From Neonectria sp. B-13 (Eukaryota; Ascomycota; Sordariomycetes; Hypocreales; Nectriaceae), in contig NOKP01000002.1 of assembly GCA_002682825.1 (NCBI GenBank), positions 1,741,132 through 1,805,131 of the forward strand: 64,000 nucleotides of DNA, written 5' to 3'. Below the pieces are notes generated by a model. The model had not been told where the DNA came from and ran no database searches. It saw only the letters and a program-made list of their open reading frames with translations. This document shows, piece by piece, positions 31,034-41,557 of the stretch (position 1 is its first letter; the number at the start of each line of letters is the position of its first letter). A program made the translations under genes and the position numbers.

Positions 31034-33167
31034 CTAGCTTAGGCTATGATATGCTCGTGCATAGGAGGCATATGGATTATTCACAAATACCAGCAGAAGT
31101 TTGACTAGCTTCCACCTTCAAAACTACATTATAGAGATAAACAAGGCAGTGTAAACGTTTTATATCAGGTTGTGTGCTTGAAACACTCCTTGAGAGGCAG
31201 CAGAGAAACCCTAGGTACAGGCCCCATAGCTACATACTTCCGCTGTCACTTAAGCTCAGCGATCGCTCAGTCTAGAGCAGCAGGCACTCAGGTCTAGAAA
31301 CAAGAAAGATTTCAGTGTGCTTGAGTTTCGTCTCCGAGTAATGCTGTGTTCGCTGTCAATATAAGTTTAATCACACATGAATCTAGGGTCTTCTTCTCTT
31401 CTCAGACTGTATTTTGTAAGTGTTCCCCTAGCTGATTAAAAAGACAATTTGTTGTCGTGTCCACTCCTTCAAAGCTCCGAAATGCACAAAGCCCCGAGTA
31501 AAGAGTGTATTGCGAGCCACAAGATTTGTCTTCCTGAGGTGGGTAAAGGAAGCGATCATACCTTGAAAGGAGAGCAATCTTTGAAAAGAGTTTATGCTAT
31601 CAACGACTGGCTATCACGTCACTTCTATTGAATTGATTGAAGGGAAGGACATGGATCACAAAGACGTTGCTGGTGCGAGGCGATCAATTAAGGTAAGCAT
31701 GAGGTCGCAAACTTCAATAGTTATTACTGGCGACGCAGATACAACGAGTACCATGAAGACAGTGAAATACTTCTTTGCATGCATCAAGTCATGGTCGTTG
31801 GTACTGTGCCTAATGATTCGCGGTGGATTCAATTGATTACGCAGGCGGTCCACTTCAAACAGCGCAAGTATTTTTTATTTAAAGAATACATTCGTGCGAC
31901 GGACCGAGTTGTGCAACTTACGTTGAGCAAGTTCACTAATGCATCCCTTCAATTGAACAATTCAAGTGTCGTTGAAGGGAGTGTCCCTCGGGATCTTGCA
32001 CGCCTCGGCTTAAAGCGAGTCAGCATCCAACAAGATAGCCGATAGCTGACCTACCTATCTAGGAATGTAGTCTACTAGTCTGCCTTGATCCATGGGTGAG
32101 ATCATGCGAGGGGGCCTCAATCTCTCGCGTATGGGACGGACCCAGCAAACAAAGGTTAGCTGTGAAAGTCGAGCCACTTGGCGCTGACTGACTGTTGTTA
32201 TTAACACGGCGAGATCGGAGCAGAAAAGCGGCTTCGTACTGGAGCCTTGGGCAGCACGTCCCCGTAATCCCCATAGCCCGAGTCCCGTAACCAGCTCATG
32301 TGTCATCCAACTGCCAGATTTGGCTTCAATGAGGCGACTCGGAGGCTCCGCATTGTGTCCGGCTGTGGGGACGCTTACAGCCGGCCCCCGGGTATCCCAA
32401 CTCCCACCGTGGCCCACGGGCCAGGCCGCTACGAACATTAGGTAAAACGGACCGATTTTTAGGTCATAGAATCCACCAGTTCCCCCAGCGGAGCCGTCAA
32501 TTTACCTGACTGAAAATCAGATTGCGAGGATTGTTTGTTGTTCTCGACGTTGCGATTCAAGTTGTTCTGAGCAACGCGCTGCAAGTGATGAGGTCGTGCA
32601 GTCCTACTTCGCGTGAAGTGCCTCTTGACGAGTCTTGGCAACGGACTCTTGGCGGCAGAAGCCCGGGGCGGGAGCGCCGGACGCGCCGGACTAGGCCGGT
32701 CCGGAGGCGGAGCTTTAGGACCCCGGCTAAGAAAATTTTCTAGAAACATGATGGAACACGCAAAGATCCACTTGGTGGTGCTAGGTTCCGCCCCCACTAT
32801 GGGTTCATGTTCTCTGACTCGAATTGCATCTGCTGTGATTGGTCTTTGACTGCCATCTCTCCTGCGGTTCCGGCAGCTCCAAGACCCTCGAGAAAGCGCG
32901 CCGTAACATCTGACTGCGACCCAATGCCTCGGGCCTCAACTTGGCCTGGAACGAGGACCATCTCCTGACATGGGACGTAGCGTCGCCACAGAACCCGGGG
33001 ATCGTACCATGAACACTCGTCAGCACAATACTACCTTCCTTTCTTCTTTTCCCCTCGTTGCGCGAGGGAAATCTTGGGGCATTGGCGATATCTGGCTAGC
33101 TCCGGGGCCCCAGAAGACTAGGGGGTGATATATGGATGGGGCCATGAGCGACGGCCCGATGGGTCTG

Positions 33168-33175
33168 TATAAATA
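33168..33175 (+). promoter_or_regulatory. TATA box of the amino-acid transporter gene
   Basis: TATAAATA lies 182 bp before the ATG at 33350, implying a leader of about 150 nt. The sequence between is C/T-rich, as common in fungal leaders. Confidence 0.5.
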
Positions 33176-33349
33176 GGTTGCTAGGCGCCTCCGACACAGG
33201 AGAGCTAAACTATTGCCACTCACTCCAAGACTTTGGCTTCCCATATATGATATCCACCCTTCAGTCCTTCGTTCCACCCGTTCTACTCCTCTGATCACTC
33301 CCCTCTTGGGTATTCGCAGAGTCGACATCACTACTACGAGCCTCGAACA

Positions 33350-34812
33350 ATGGCAACGACTACCGAGAACGCCTCCCCATTGCACGACAAGAAGAGGCCA
33401 GACCCAGGCCAAATGTTCACCGCAGCCACCCACGATGACGAGGAGATAGCAGGCGAGATCTCGGAGTGGGAGAAGAAGAAGACCATCGCCGGAAACGCCA
33501 AGTTCCACCGTCTCGGCTGGAAACGACTCACCATCATCCTCATCGTCGAGGCCGTCGCCCTCGGCGCCCTTTCGCTACCAGCCTGCTTCGCTACTCTGGG
33601 CATGGTCGCCGGCACCCTCTGCTCTGTATTTTTCGGACTTGTCGCCATCTTCGCTGGACACAACGTGGGCGCGCTCAAGGTCAAGTACCCTGAGGTACAA
33701 AACTACGCCGACGCCGGGCGCTTGATGTTTGGCCGCGTGGGATACGAGTTTGTCGGCGGCATTTTTCTCCTCGAGCTGATCTTCGTTTCGGGATCTCACT
33801 GCTTGACTGGAACCATCGCCTTTCAGGACCTGACCAACAATGGCGCCTGCAGTGTGGTATTTGGAGTCGTGTCTGCCATTATCCTCTTTGGCGTGTCGGT
33901 GCCCCCGTCATTCACAGAGATGGCAATTCTTGGCTACATCGACTTTGCCTCGATTCTCATTGCCATCGGTGTGACAATCATCGCCACAGGAGTCCAGGCC
34001 TCTGAGTCCGCTGGTGGCTTCAATTCCGTTGACTGGTCAGCATGGCCAAAGGACGGAGTAACCGCCCACGAGGTCTTCGTCGCCGTCGTTAACATCATCC
34101 TGGCGTATACCTTCACCCTATGCCAGTTCTCTTTCATGGACGAGATGCACACGCCTATGCAATACCCCAAGGCTGTCTGGGCTACTGGAATTGTCGAAAT
34201 CTTCATCTACACTTTGACCGGTGCTCTGGTCTATGCCTTTGTCGGCGCTGACGTTAAGTCGCCTGCTCTTCTTTCCGGCGGACCTACCATCAGCAAGATT
34301 GCATTTGGACTTGCGCTTCCCGTTATCTTCATCAGCGGTGCTGTCATCACGCAATGCGCAGCTCGATTGGTCCACGGACGAATCTACGAGAACCGCGTGG
34401 AGCGCTACGTGAATACCACAAAGGGTTGGGTTACGTGGCTTTTGACAGTATTTGCTATTGTCATTATCGGCTGGATCATTGCTGAAGCTATCCCTTTCTT
34501 CAGCAACTTGGTTGCCCTGATCTCCAGTCTCTTCAACTCGGGATTTGCGCTATACCTGCCTGCGCTCATGTGGTTTATCCTACTCCGAGAAGGACCTTGG
34601 AATAGCCGAGAAAACTTGGTCAAGGGTGCTATCAACGGCTTCATGCTGGTTGCTGGGTTGGTCGTGCTTGTTGGTGGAACCTGGGCGTCGGTCAAGAGCA
34701 TTGTAAGTCAACATATTCCCCCACTTAAGCCCGAGTACCTACTAACCTCTGCATCACACAGGTCGATGACTACAACTCCGGGAATGTCGGCAGCTCCTTT
34801 TCCTGTTCTTAG
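33350..34812 (+). CDS. Neutral amino-acid permease of the AAAP family (mtr-like)
   Basis: Two exons, 33350-34702 and 34762-34812, give 467 residues. A hydrophilic N-terminus (1-55) with DEEIAGEISEWEKKK precedes eleven hydrophobic segments. FHRLGWKRLTIILIVEAVALGALSLP is the first helix with its GALSLP turn; later FSFMDEMHTPMQYPKAVWA is characteristic of fungal relatives of the Neurospora methyltryptophan-resistance transporter. It should carry neutral aliphatic and aromatic amino acids across the plasma membrane. The intron of 59 nt (GTAAGT, CTAAC, ACAG) leads to a last exon of 17 codons ending SSFSCS; reading through would instead add about 50 unrelated residues. Substrate range is inferred from the family. 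Confidence 0.88.
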
Positions 34813-35517
34813 TCGCTTAGTTTCAAATATAATTACCAGTTCATCATTGTTCAATACCTGAATCTAGACACCCTGTACCCGTATTGCATTCCTGTGACTC
34901 TGTTGTGTACTGAGTAAGAAGGAGCCTCTGGAATACGATTTTCGAGGAACAATTTCCTTCAAGTCTATGAAAGAGATGATTCTTCTGCGTTGTCGCCAGC
35001 GATAGGACATACTACTGATTATAACAAATATGGGAGATCTTCGACATATACACGTGGTTTTGTTTTTGTCCTAGCCTCAAACTGCATATTCTGGTTAGAA
35101 AACGAGGTTTCTTGCTTCCCAAGAGGGGAACCTACGATTTGCGAGCATTGAATCATTTGTTGTACCTAAGGGGAGCTAAGTACACAACAGGGACTCAGTC
35201 TGCCTTACTTGAAAATTGGATATTTTTCAACATCTCATCAAGCGGCTTGATACTGGAGCATTCAAAGAATTGGGCCTATGTAAGAAGTTGTGATCATAGC
35301 AAATGAACAATGCACTTTGTAAAAACCGTGAATTCTGAAGCTTAGTAATCAACCTAGATATGATTCAAATGGCTGTCCAATTGTCTAACTTTGTGGCACT
35401 TGGTTTATTCCGTAAGCACTAACAAGCAGAACACGTGTTTCGTGTCTCTCAATTAACCACACAAATATATCCAAAGCCGAATTTCTTCTTGTCTTTACAT
35501 CCAAGCCATTAGCAAAG
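34813..35517. other. Intergenic region, AT-rich
   Basis: About 700 bp between two plus-strand genes. No motif-bearing ORF; presumably a 3' UTR and a promoter. Confidence 0.45.
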
Positions 35518-36609
35518 ATGGCTCTTCAAACACGACCATCAACGTCTCTCCTCGGTACCGTACTGGTTGTGGGCGGCTGTGGCTTCTTAGGCTACCATCT
35601 GGTCCACCAACTTCTGGAAGACGATGAATGCGAGACTGTTTATGTGCTTGACCGTAATATCGACCGGAACCGCCACGAAAAAGCCATTTACATATGCGGC
35701 AACATCACCGATAGCAAAGCCTTGCACTCCCTTGTGACCAAAATCAGACCCAGGGCCATCTTTCACTCGGCTTCACCGATCGCTTCTTTGCCAGCCAACA
35801 GGGAGAGCGAGTTTGTCGAAACCAACGTCAAGGGCACACAAGTCCTCCTCACTGTCGCTGCTGAGAGCGACTTCACCCAGGCATTGGTCTACACCTCAAG
35901 TGTTGATGCGTACGCCAATCCGCCGCACATTGATGTTGTCGAGCTGCATCCTATGTGGCCACAATCAGACAAATCCAACGAATATAACCGGACCAAGGCA
36001 ATCGCAGATCGGCTTGTACTAGCAGCAAGTAGCCCACAGCTGAGGACCGTCTCATTACGCTTGGGCCACGCATATGGCGAGCGACATATACAAGGCCTCG
36101 TGGAGGTGCTCGACGTGTGTTCTGGCAACCAGAGGCTGATTCAAGTCGGCCAGGGCGAAAACCTGATGGAGGTAGTCTCTGCCGATAACTCTGCTACTGC
36201 ACACATTCTCGCGGCCAAAGCACTGCTAGACCCTAGCCGAGCGGCAGGAAAGGTAGACGGGGAGGGGTTCAACATCTCCGATGGCTCCCCAGTGCCGTTT
36301 TGGCACCATATCAAGGTGATCTGGAAAGTTGCGCGAGGGGACAAGGCTTTGGAAAATATCACTGTAATTCCTGCTTGGGTCATGATTGTGGTTGTGAATT
36401 TTGTGGGATGGCTACTCTGGGCGTTGACACTTGACACGGTTAAACCACCGACCCCATTGCGCAGAGTTTCCCTGGAGTACTGCGTCTACACCCATACCTA
36501 CAGCATCGAGAAAGCAAGGGAAAGGTTGCTGTTCAAGCCGGTCGCCAATCACGATGCAGTCCTTGCGCAGTCTGCAACATGGATGTTGGCCCATCGAAAG
36601 ACATTATAG
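35518..36609 (+). CDS. 3-beta-hydroxysteroid dehydrogenase-like / NAD(P)-dependent epimerase
   Basis: A single exon of 363 residues in the extended short-chain dehydrogenase superfamily. The N-terminus VLVVGGCGFLGYHLV holds GxxGxxG (G19, G22, G25); VYVLDRN ends beta-2; ICGNITD and IFHSASP are further cofactor contacts; VYTSSVDAY gives the catalytic Ser region and EYNRTKAIAD the Tyr-x3-Lys pair. A hydrophobic helix near 285-310 (WVMIVVVNFVGWLLW) suggests membrane association, as in ERG26-type sterol C-3 dehydrogenases. It could act on sterols or on a secondary metabolite; being shorter and divergent, it is probably a paralogue rather than the housekeeping ERG26. Neighbouring genes with redox and methyl-transfer roles favour a metabolite pathway (inference). 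Confidence 0.82.
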   Translation: MALQTRPSTSLLGTVLVVGGCGFLGYHLVHQLLEDDECETVYVLDRNIDRNRHEKAIYICGNITDSKALHSLVTKIRPRAIFHSASPIASLPANRESEFVETNVKGTQVLLTVAAESDFTQALVYTSSVDAYANPPHIDVVELHPMWPQSDKSNEYNRTKAIADRLVLAASSPQLRTVSLRLGHAYGERHIQGLVEVLDVCSGNQRLIQVGQGENLMEVVSADNSATAHILAAKALLDPSRAAGKVDGEGFNISDGSPVPFWHHIKVIWKVARGDKALENITVIPAWVMIVVVNFVGWLLWALTLDTVKPPTPLRRVSLEYCVYTHTYSIEKARERLLFKPVANHDAVLAQSATWMLAHRKTL

Positions 36610-39077
36610 AGATTTAGATTGAGGGGCCAATCTGAAGTGCAAACTGGGTTCTTATGTTAAATCTTCTACATTTTAGCATCGTCAGCTTCTTCCTATGCAA
36701 GGAATACTTGTCAACCAGTAAATGGACAGTCGAATTATCCTAGGATGGTTATAATCAGGTCGATATTGCCTTCAGACTCAGTATCCAATTCCATCAAGGC
36801 AGGGTCAACTGCAAGTCCGAACTAAGAAGGCAAGACCTCATTCCAGGAGAGCAGATGAGATGCTAGTATTTATAGAGGCAAATGGTTACGCAGCAGCGAT
36901 ACAAAGTACATCGCAACTGCTGCTCGGCTTGCCGCAATCTGGTGAAGCGTCAAAACTATTGACAATAAATACCAAGCTAAATACCTTTTAGGAGAACGTT
37001 TCTCTTGCCCAGGGGTTCCGACTGGCCTAATGCCATGCACCAGCCTCCAACATGTGCCGCGTTTCCGAGAAGCTAGCCATCAAGCGACATCCACGACAGA
37101 ACACCCGCCACTGATATCCCCTTCTCGTCCATCCAGGCCGCCAAGAGCAACATCTTCCTCCAACTCCCTCATCAAAAAGCAGTCTGCGAGCATCGAAGAC
37201 TCCTGGAGTGTGTGGGTTTACAATGGCATCAAGAACCCAGGTGGTAACAAGGGATGCTTGGATTTCCTTGCCCAGACGGCCCCAATCAAGAACCCCAACA
37301 GTTGCAAGTATACGCAGTAGGAACTCAGAGTAGATGGCAGTAATTATTTATTGCGTAAATACATAGATTACGAGTATCCAGTCGGAGTCTGGAGGGTTCG
37401 CTGCGCATTAATTCGATGCTTGAATGTGACTGATTATGGTGGCTATAGGCCCTCTTACTGCTCCTTTGTGCTTCACTACTAATGATTCCCACTTTGTAGT
37501 ACAGTCACGCTACGTCTAATTAAACGAAAGGCTCGTTGTCTTGAGTTTGATCATGGTCCATAAAAGTATATCACGACAGAGCATTTATCTCTTCAGGTCC
37601 TGGCTCTGACAGTGTCACGGAAGAAGCAAATACGAACGTAATCAGGTCTAATCAACATAACCCCAAAGTGGTTCATTCCTGTCTTTTATAATTCGATTCT
37701 TTGTTACGCGAGATCTGGCCTTTTCTTTCAGTAAAAGGATTTAAAGAACTACTAATTCAGGAGACAACAAACACATAAAAGCATTAGAGATTGTAGACAT
37801 ACATGGAACTTTGCACGGTAAGATGTGAATATAGGACAAGACTCAGTCATAATTCTTGCTCTTCATTGGTTACTCACCTGGTCAGGATGGCGCCGCTTGG
37901 TTTCTACGTGCCAGACCGCATATGGACAGACAACATGGCGCGTCTCGATTGTACTCTACTGCTAGCCACCTTGTAAATCGGCTCAATTTCTAGTCCGGCT
38001 AGATTGCATCTTTATTTACTCGGTTGCATCTTTGACTATATTGAAGCCTGTTTCATGTAAGAGACTCAGCTAATAGTATTGAAGAGCGTGCGAAATGTAT
38101 CATGCGCAATGATTAAGAGAATGAGAGTCTTAATGCGATCTCTAGACCGAGTTGCGCAATCTCTAGGTGCTGAATATCATGACCACAACATTCTATACTC
38201 TGTTATACTACGTTATACTCCTTGAGTATATCTCTAAACAAACTCCCGCGCCCAACGTGAAAAGCAAATATCACCGACTTGAACGCTAATAATCGGCCTT
38301 CACACCATACCTTCCAAGTTCTAGCTGCCCGCACTTACGAGCAAGCCAGGGGATATGCAGGGTCTTATTCAATTCAGCCCCATGCAGAATGAGATTTCAA
38401 CACAAAACTGCAAATTATCCCTGAAGCTGTCGGCGCAGCCGTTTAGGTCGTAGGGCCGACAGTCTCCGTAGGTGTTCTAGGTCGCCTCGTTGACAATCCT
38501 CGATGAAGTCGGTGCACCCCTGATATTGCACTGAGCCGAGAAACCCGCCCTTGCAGTGAGAGGAGCGCTTTTCCAGAGGTTTCGCCGAATCAGCTACCGT
38601 CTTTCTATTAATTGAAAGCCATGCTACTTGGAGTATGACGGGTATATGACTTAAGACGTTATACAGACGCTTAACACGGTGACACATTCTGCACTCTGCT
38701 TTGTGGGAGGATGAGGTCCACGATGCACGTCAGGATTGTTCATAAAGTGTTCTATGACGGGTACGTAAGTCAAGGCGTCATCATGAACGCTTGACACAGT
38801 GATACACCCGGCTTTTCGACAAAGACCGCGCTTGACAATGTTTCATCTAGGTACGCCATGAGGGAAGCGAATGTCACTGTGATCTCATACCTACGCACTA
38901 ATGTCGTGTCGAACGCCAGCGCAACGAATTACTAGCGCTCTGGTACCGAATCAATGAACAATTGGCGAGCTGAAGGTTTGGAGAGGAAACTTCATGGAAG
39001 CTATTTCATCCTCTGGCTATCCAGCTACACACAGCCGTAATGCTCAATGCAGACTGAAAGTCCCCACATCCACCAAG
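36610..39077. other. Intergenic region (2.4 kb)
   Basis: AT-rich sequence with no confident gene. One frame at 37030-37320 has a Cys-containing, secreted-protein-like C-terminus (listed separately). Frame 38415-38687 (minus) has no motif. The frame of the next gene is open from an earlier ATG at 38994. Confidence 0.4.
37030..37320 (+). other. ORF of uncertain status, possibly the tail of a small secreted protein
   Basis: A 96-codon frame. The last 45 codons (SWSVWVYNGIKNPGG, then GCLDFLAQ, then NSCKYTQ) have aromatic and Cys spacing that looks like a real protein tail, while the first half is Ser/Pro-rich low complexity and there is no signal peptide. It may be the last exon of a gene whose start has decayed or a chance frame. 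Confidence 0.25.
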
Positions 39078-40269
39078 ATGTCACGAAAGATTTGTATCAC
39101 GGCCGTTGATGGTCAAACCGGATTTCTCATTGCCGAGCTGATTCTCAAAAATCGAGACTTTTCTAAGAAGATCGATTCAGTTGTCGGGCTCACACTAAAT
39201 CCCCAGTCCGACCGCGCGCAGGAGCTCCAGAGCCTTGGGGCAACCATCGTTCCCCATGTCGTTGGCCGCGTTCGTGCCATGACCAAAACCCTCAAGGACA
39301 CAGGTTGCGATACTCTGTGTCTTGTTCCTCCGGCGCACGAGGACAAATTTGACATTTGTTCGGAGCTGGCTCATGCGGCCAAAAGGGCAAATATTGTCAA
39401 CGTCTGTCTGATCAGTTCGGCAGCTTGTGATTACGCGGATCCCCAAAAACACCCCCATCTTCGCGAATTCATCGATCTGGAGAGTCTTGTTCTTGAGGCC
39501 AAAGGCGATGCTAGTACTGAGGCGGGAGGCTCGCCTTGCGTTATTCGGTGAGTGTACTTCAGAATTGCTCTAGCATGACTAGAAGTTGACAGCTTATAGC
39601 GCAGGCTTCTATGCCGAAAATCTTCTGCTGTATGCACCTCAAGCTAAGGAGGAGGGCATTCTGCCCTTGCCCATTGGTGATAAGCACAAGTTCGCCCCGG
39701 TCGCCCTAGGCGTAAGATGGCACAATCTTTTTTCTTAATACAAAGCTGATTTGATGAGAAGGACGTTGCTCAAGTTGCAGCCCATGTTCTTACGGGCAAA
39801 GGAAAGCATGGATTCGACGACAAACACCGTGGACAGATGATGATAGTCACGGGTAACGTTGTGTATCTGAATTTTGAAACGTTAAAGGTGATCTAATCGA
39901 TGCTAGGTCCAATGCTTTGTGCTGGGAATGAGCTCGCAGCAGCAGCAAGCAAAGCTCTGGGAACCGAGCTGAAGTTTGAAGCTATTTCCGAGTAAGTCCT
40001 GATGATAAGATGCCAAATCATACCCGCCATGCTAATTTATCTCCAGAGCTGAAGCTAGGAAAGTTCTCAAGGCGCAATCAGAGAGTGATCAATCCGAACA
40101 AAAGTACATTCTCGAGTACTACAGATTGGTGCGCGAGGGCAAAACAAACTATATCGCGACTACGGCTTTTCACGATGTCACAGGGGAGCATCCAACTGAA
40201 CCAGAGGCGTTTTTCCACATGTACCAGGCTGACTTGCGTCCGACCAAGAAGGTGAAACGCCATCATTAG
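39078..40269 (+). CDS. NmrA-like NAD(P)-binding protein
   Basis: Five exons, 39078-39547, 39600-39711, 39762-39852, 39907-39991 and 40047-40269, give 326 residues with consistent phases and 50-55-nt introns. The start MSRKICITAVDGQTGFLIAE puts the Rossmann strand and a variant glycine motif directly at the N-terminus (an earlier in-frame ATG at 38994 would add 28 residues). VVGLTLNPQSDRAQ follows beta-2; CLVPPAHEDK and CLISSAACDYAD are later strand ends; the C-terminal part includes DVAQVAAHVLTGKG, a usual NmrA/HSCARG segment. Members either sense NADP or act as reductases in fungal metabolism. It stands between a dehydrogenase and a methyltransferase, so an enzymatic or redox-sensing part in the same pathway is possible. 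Confidence 0.83.
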
Positions 40270-40479
40270 CAACAGTTATGGGCTGCGCCGATTATGCACA
40301 GCAATGCTATCAATAGATATATGACTGTATTGTAATGCCGAAATTCCCAACTGCTTACATAGTAATATCTAAATATTTTCGTTACCTCCGTTCTATTGTC
40401 ACCGTGCTGAAGACAATCAAAGTCACCGGCGTCGCTGCGGACGTAAATTCAGTACTATCCTCTAAGTTAATTATTGAGA

Positions 40480-41175
40480 TCAGTGACTCAACACTCTAGC
40501 TAGAATAAAGCCATTAAACACAGGCGTAGGTAACAATGAGTGGCAAGCTACCGTCGGCATGAGCGTAGCCTGGACTCTCTCATCCCTTCCGACCTTTGCC
40601 AAGATAGATTCGCTTCCCTCCTTCGTCTCTCCATTCTTGAACATTGAAGCCACCACATCGTCGAAAAAGATACACCCGTTTGGACGGGTTAGCTTCACAG
40701 CCCAGTCGAAGTGGTCCCAATGGTCGTCAAAGTCGGCGTCAATAAACACCAGGTCAAACTGCCTCCCCTCTTCTGCCAGCTTGGGCAACACGTCGAGCGC
40801 TGCACCAAGGAGTATTTCTACATCGAGGCCCCGGACGTTCTCCAGAGCCACATCCCGATGTTTGGGGTCAATTTCGATACTCGTCACTTTGGCACCGGCT
40901 TGCGCAAAACAGATGCTCGAGTAGCCCCCCAGCGTGCCAATCTCGAGTACCGACTTGGCTCCCATGAGTTGAGTGAGGATAGACAGATGTTGGCCCGACA
41001 TAGGGCTGACGCTGATGGGCGGGAGACCTTTGGCTGTCGAGTTGGCGAGTGCATGCTCTAGCTTGGAGTTGGGACGGAGCAAGGCGGATTTGGCTTGAAC
41101 GTCTAAGCTCGGGGCTGAGCGGAAATTGTCGAAATTCATGACAGTATCCATGATACTCGGTTCAAAATTCTCCAT
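40480..41175 (-). CDS. SAM-dependent O-methyltransferase (CCoAOMT-like)
   Basis: A single exon of 231 residues from the ATG at 41175, preceded by a TATATATA box. It belongs to the small, metal-dependent O-methyltransferase group related to caffeoyl-CoA OMT and catechol OMT. SAM motif I is SVLEIGTLGGYSS (about 75-87); VTSIEIDPKH follows beta-2; FDLVFIDADFDDH holds the Asp ligands for the divalent metal; GCIFFDDVVASMFKNG is the next metal-binding loop. Such fungal enzymes methylate phenolic or catechol-type hydroxyls, commonly in secondary metabolism. It is divergent from a Zn2Cys6 regulator, with 382 bp between the two starts, which suggests direct control by that regulator. Confidence 0.88.
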   Translation of the reverse strand: MENFEPSIMDTVMNFDNFRSAPSLDVQAKSALLRPNSKLEHALANSTAKGLPPISVSPMSGQHLSILTQLMGAKSVLEIGTLGGYSSICFAQAGAKVTSIEIDPKHRDVALENVRGLDVEILLGAALDVLPKLAEEGRQFDLVFIDADFDDHWDHFDWAVKLTRPNGCIFFDDVVASMFKNGETKEGSESILAKVGRDERVQATLMPTVACHSLLPTPVFNGFILARVLSH

Positions 41176-41266
41176 AATAGAAGTGTATAATAGTATAGCT
41201 AGTACAGTTTTCAGTGTGTAGCGAAGATAGTGAGATACTGGACAATACCTAACGAAGCATACCATC

Positions 41267-41274
41267 TATATATA
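41267..41274 (-). promoter_or_regulatory. TATA box of the O-methyltransferase gene
   Basis: TATATATA is 92 bp upstream of the ATG at 41175 on the minus strand. Confidence 0.45.
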
Positions 41275-41374
41275 CTTGCTTGGAAGTTCTCAAAGCACGG
41301 ACAGGGCGCGCCGGGTAACGTCTCACTCATGATCAAATTAGGTATGGCGTCCCTTCTGATTGGGCACGTTGTCG

Positions 41375-41406
41375 TCCGCGGATCCGTGGATCCGTGGATC
41401 CGCGGA
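41375..41406. promoter_or_regulatory. 8-bp tandem array framed by two TCCGCGGA palindromes
   Basis: TCCGCGGA sits at 41375-41382 and again at 41399-41406, exactly 24 bp apart. Between them GATCCGTG repeats with an 8-bp period (41381, 41389, then GATCCGCG at 41397). The outer arms form an imperfect inverted repeat. TCCGCGGA is the known yeast Pdr1/Pdr3 site type, and many zinc-cluster proteins bind paired CGG triplets. Confidence 0.6.
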
Positions 41407-41557
41407 CCGGAACCATCTTGACTCTACATCTCCACCTCCCTGTCTCTTCAGTTCTCTCCGCCGCCCAACAGTTGCTCAGACTCGGTCTCAGGCTTGGCGG
41501 ACCGCGGCTCCACGGCTCCGCTGTCCGACAATCAGTCCCTTGTATTACCGCAGAATT

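Larger units (their letters stand above)
30107..33349. other. Gene-poor, AT-rich region with one coding relic
   Basis: About 3.2 kb without a credible gene. 30500-31500 is AT-rich. A short minus-strand coding relic lies near 30900-31033. Frames at 31449-32045 and 32055-32849 show no motifs. From about 32850 the composition becomes GC-richer and resembles a promoter for the transporter at 33350, with a TATA box at 33168. Confidence 0.45.
41176..41557. promoter_or_regulatory. Bidirectional promoter of the methyltransferase and Zn2Cys6 regulator
   Basis: A 382-bp gap between divergent starts. TATATATA at 41267-41274 lies 92 bp before the OMT start. An array at 41375-41406 contains two TCCGCGGA palindromes framing GGATCCGT repeats, and CGGAC-N20-GTCCG occupies 41498-41527 around another CCGCGG. 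These are typical forms for dimeric zinc-cluster proteins (CGG half-sites). Confidence 0.7.

Noticed and set aside
31449..32045. Several short plus-strand frames that could form a spliced gene
   Set aside because: No family motif, no consistent splice pairs, AT-rich background.
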